From contig JAWSVB010000007.1 of NCBI GenBank assembly GCA_033852135.1, positions 124,001 through 188,000 on the forward strand: a DNA stretch of 64,000 nucleotides, read 5' to 3'. Of the stretch, positions 63,910 to 64,000 are shown in pieces. The notes beneath the pieces are model-generated. The model was not told where the DNA came from and searched no databases. It saw only the letters and a program-made list of their open reading frames with translations. The position numbers and the translations under genes are program-made. Every line of letters begins with the position of its first letter. Positions within the stretch are counted from its first letter, which is position 1. Source of the DNA: QZLE01 sp033852135. Lineage in GTDB: Bacteria; Pseudomonadota; Gammaproteobacteria; QZLD01.

Positions 63910-64000
63910 CACAACCCCCAAAATACCGACCTGTAAAGCAAAACACTCTCTTATATGTTAGACATATAATCCTAAGTTTAATTCACAAAGGTAATACCCC

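Noticed and set aside
1..64000. CRISPR arrays, rRNA genes and intact insertion sequences
   Set aside because: No regularly spaced direct repeats, rRNA signatures or transposase genes were seen on reading both strands.

Overview
The window is chromosomal DNA from a free-living, motile, Gram-negative gammaproteobacterium. It is AT-rich by eye (high thirties to about 40% G+C, not counted). The evidence is the gene order rpoE-mucA-mucB-mucC-mucD-lepA-lepB-DUF4845-rnc-era-recO, together with ftsK/trxB-aat-bpt-infA, crcB-serS and mfd-csiV, all of which are Pseudomonas-like rather than enteric arrangements. Chemotaxis, c-di-GMP and PEP-CTERM genes suggest an aquatic, surface-associated life. I cannot name the genus.

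Layout. 1-9949 (minus strand): the envelope-stress sigma factor operon, then lepA, lepB, rnc, era and a truncated recO. 10095-14959 (minus): cheR-cheD-cheB followed by an STAS protein and a receiver/PP2C phosphatase/HATPase protein that form a partner switch. 15207-22457: a GNAT acetyltransferase, a pair of degenerate dispersed repeats, ftsK, and the divergent trxB-aat-bpt-infA-yccA block. 22551-26966 (minus): a second STAS protein and a 1299-residue pseudokinase/AAA/TPR protein. 27243-33110: serS-crcB, a large DUF349 protein and two small genes. 33201-36953: a chemoreceptor, an enoyl-CoA hydratase-like gene and cidA/cidB-like membrane genes. 37314-46842: a CHASE-PAS-GAF-GGDEF-EAL protein, a TVP38-family membrane protein, mfd and csiV. 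46843-48592: a small accessory patch with a tautomerase and a toxin-antitoxin pair, bracketed by two copies of a palindromic repeat and followed by tRNA-Ser(UGA). 48856-55825: a hybrid histidine kinase, two tandem ferritin-like paralogues, an RhlE-type helicase, a DUF4197 protein, an S4 protein and an exonuclease. 55885-64000: an accessory, envelope-directed region with an HD protein, a peptidoglycan hydrolase with a membrane coiled-coil partner, two paralogous periplasmic binding proteins flanking an outer-membrane barrel gene, two PEP-CTERM proteins with duplicated terminators, a Tdi1-like immunity protein and an HMA-like small protein.

Systems. Signal transduction dominates: sigma-E control of envelope stress, chemoreceptor adaptation enzymes, an HsbR/HsbA-like partner switch, a hybrid kinase with its own Hpt domain, and a c-di-GMP enzyme. 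The least ordinary items are the pseudokinase-AAA-TPR/STAS pair, the palindromic repeat whose stem changes are compensatory between copies, and the duplicated binding-protein and PEP-CTERM genes at the right end. No CRISPR array, rRNA operon, intact insertion sequence or integrated prophage was seen.
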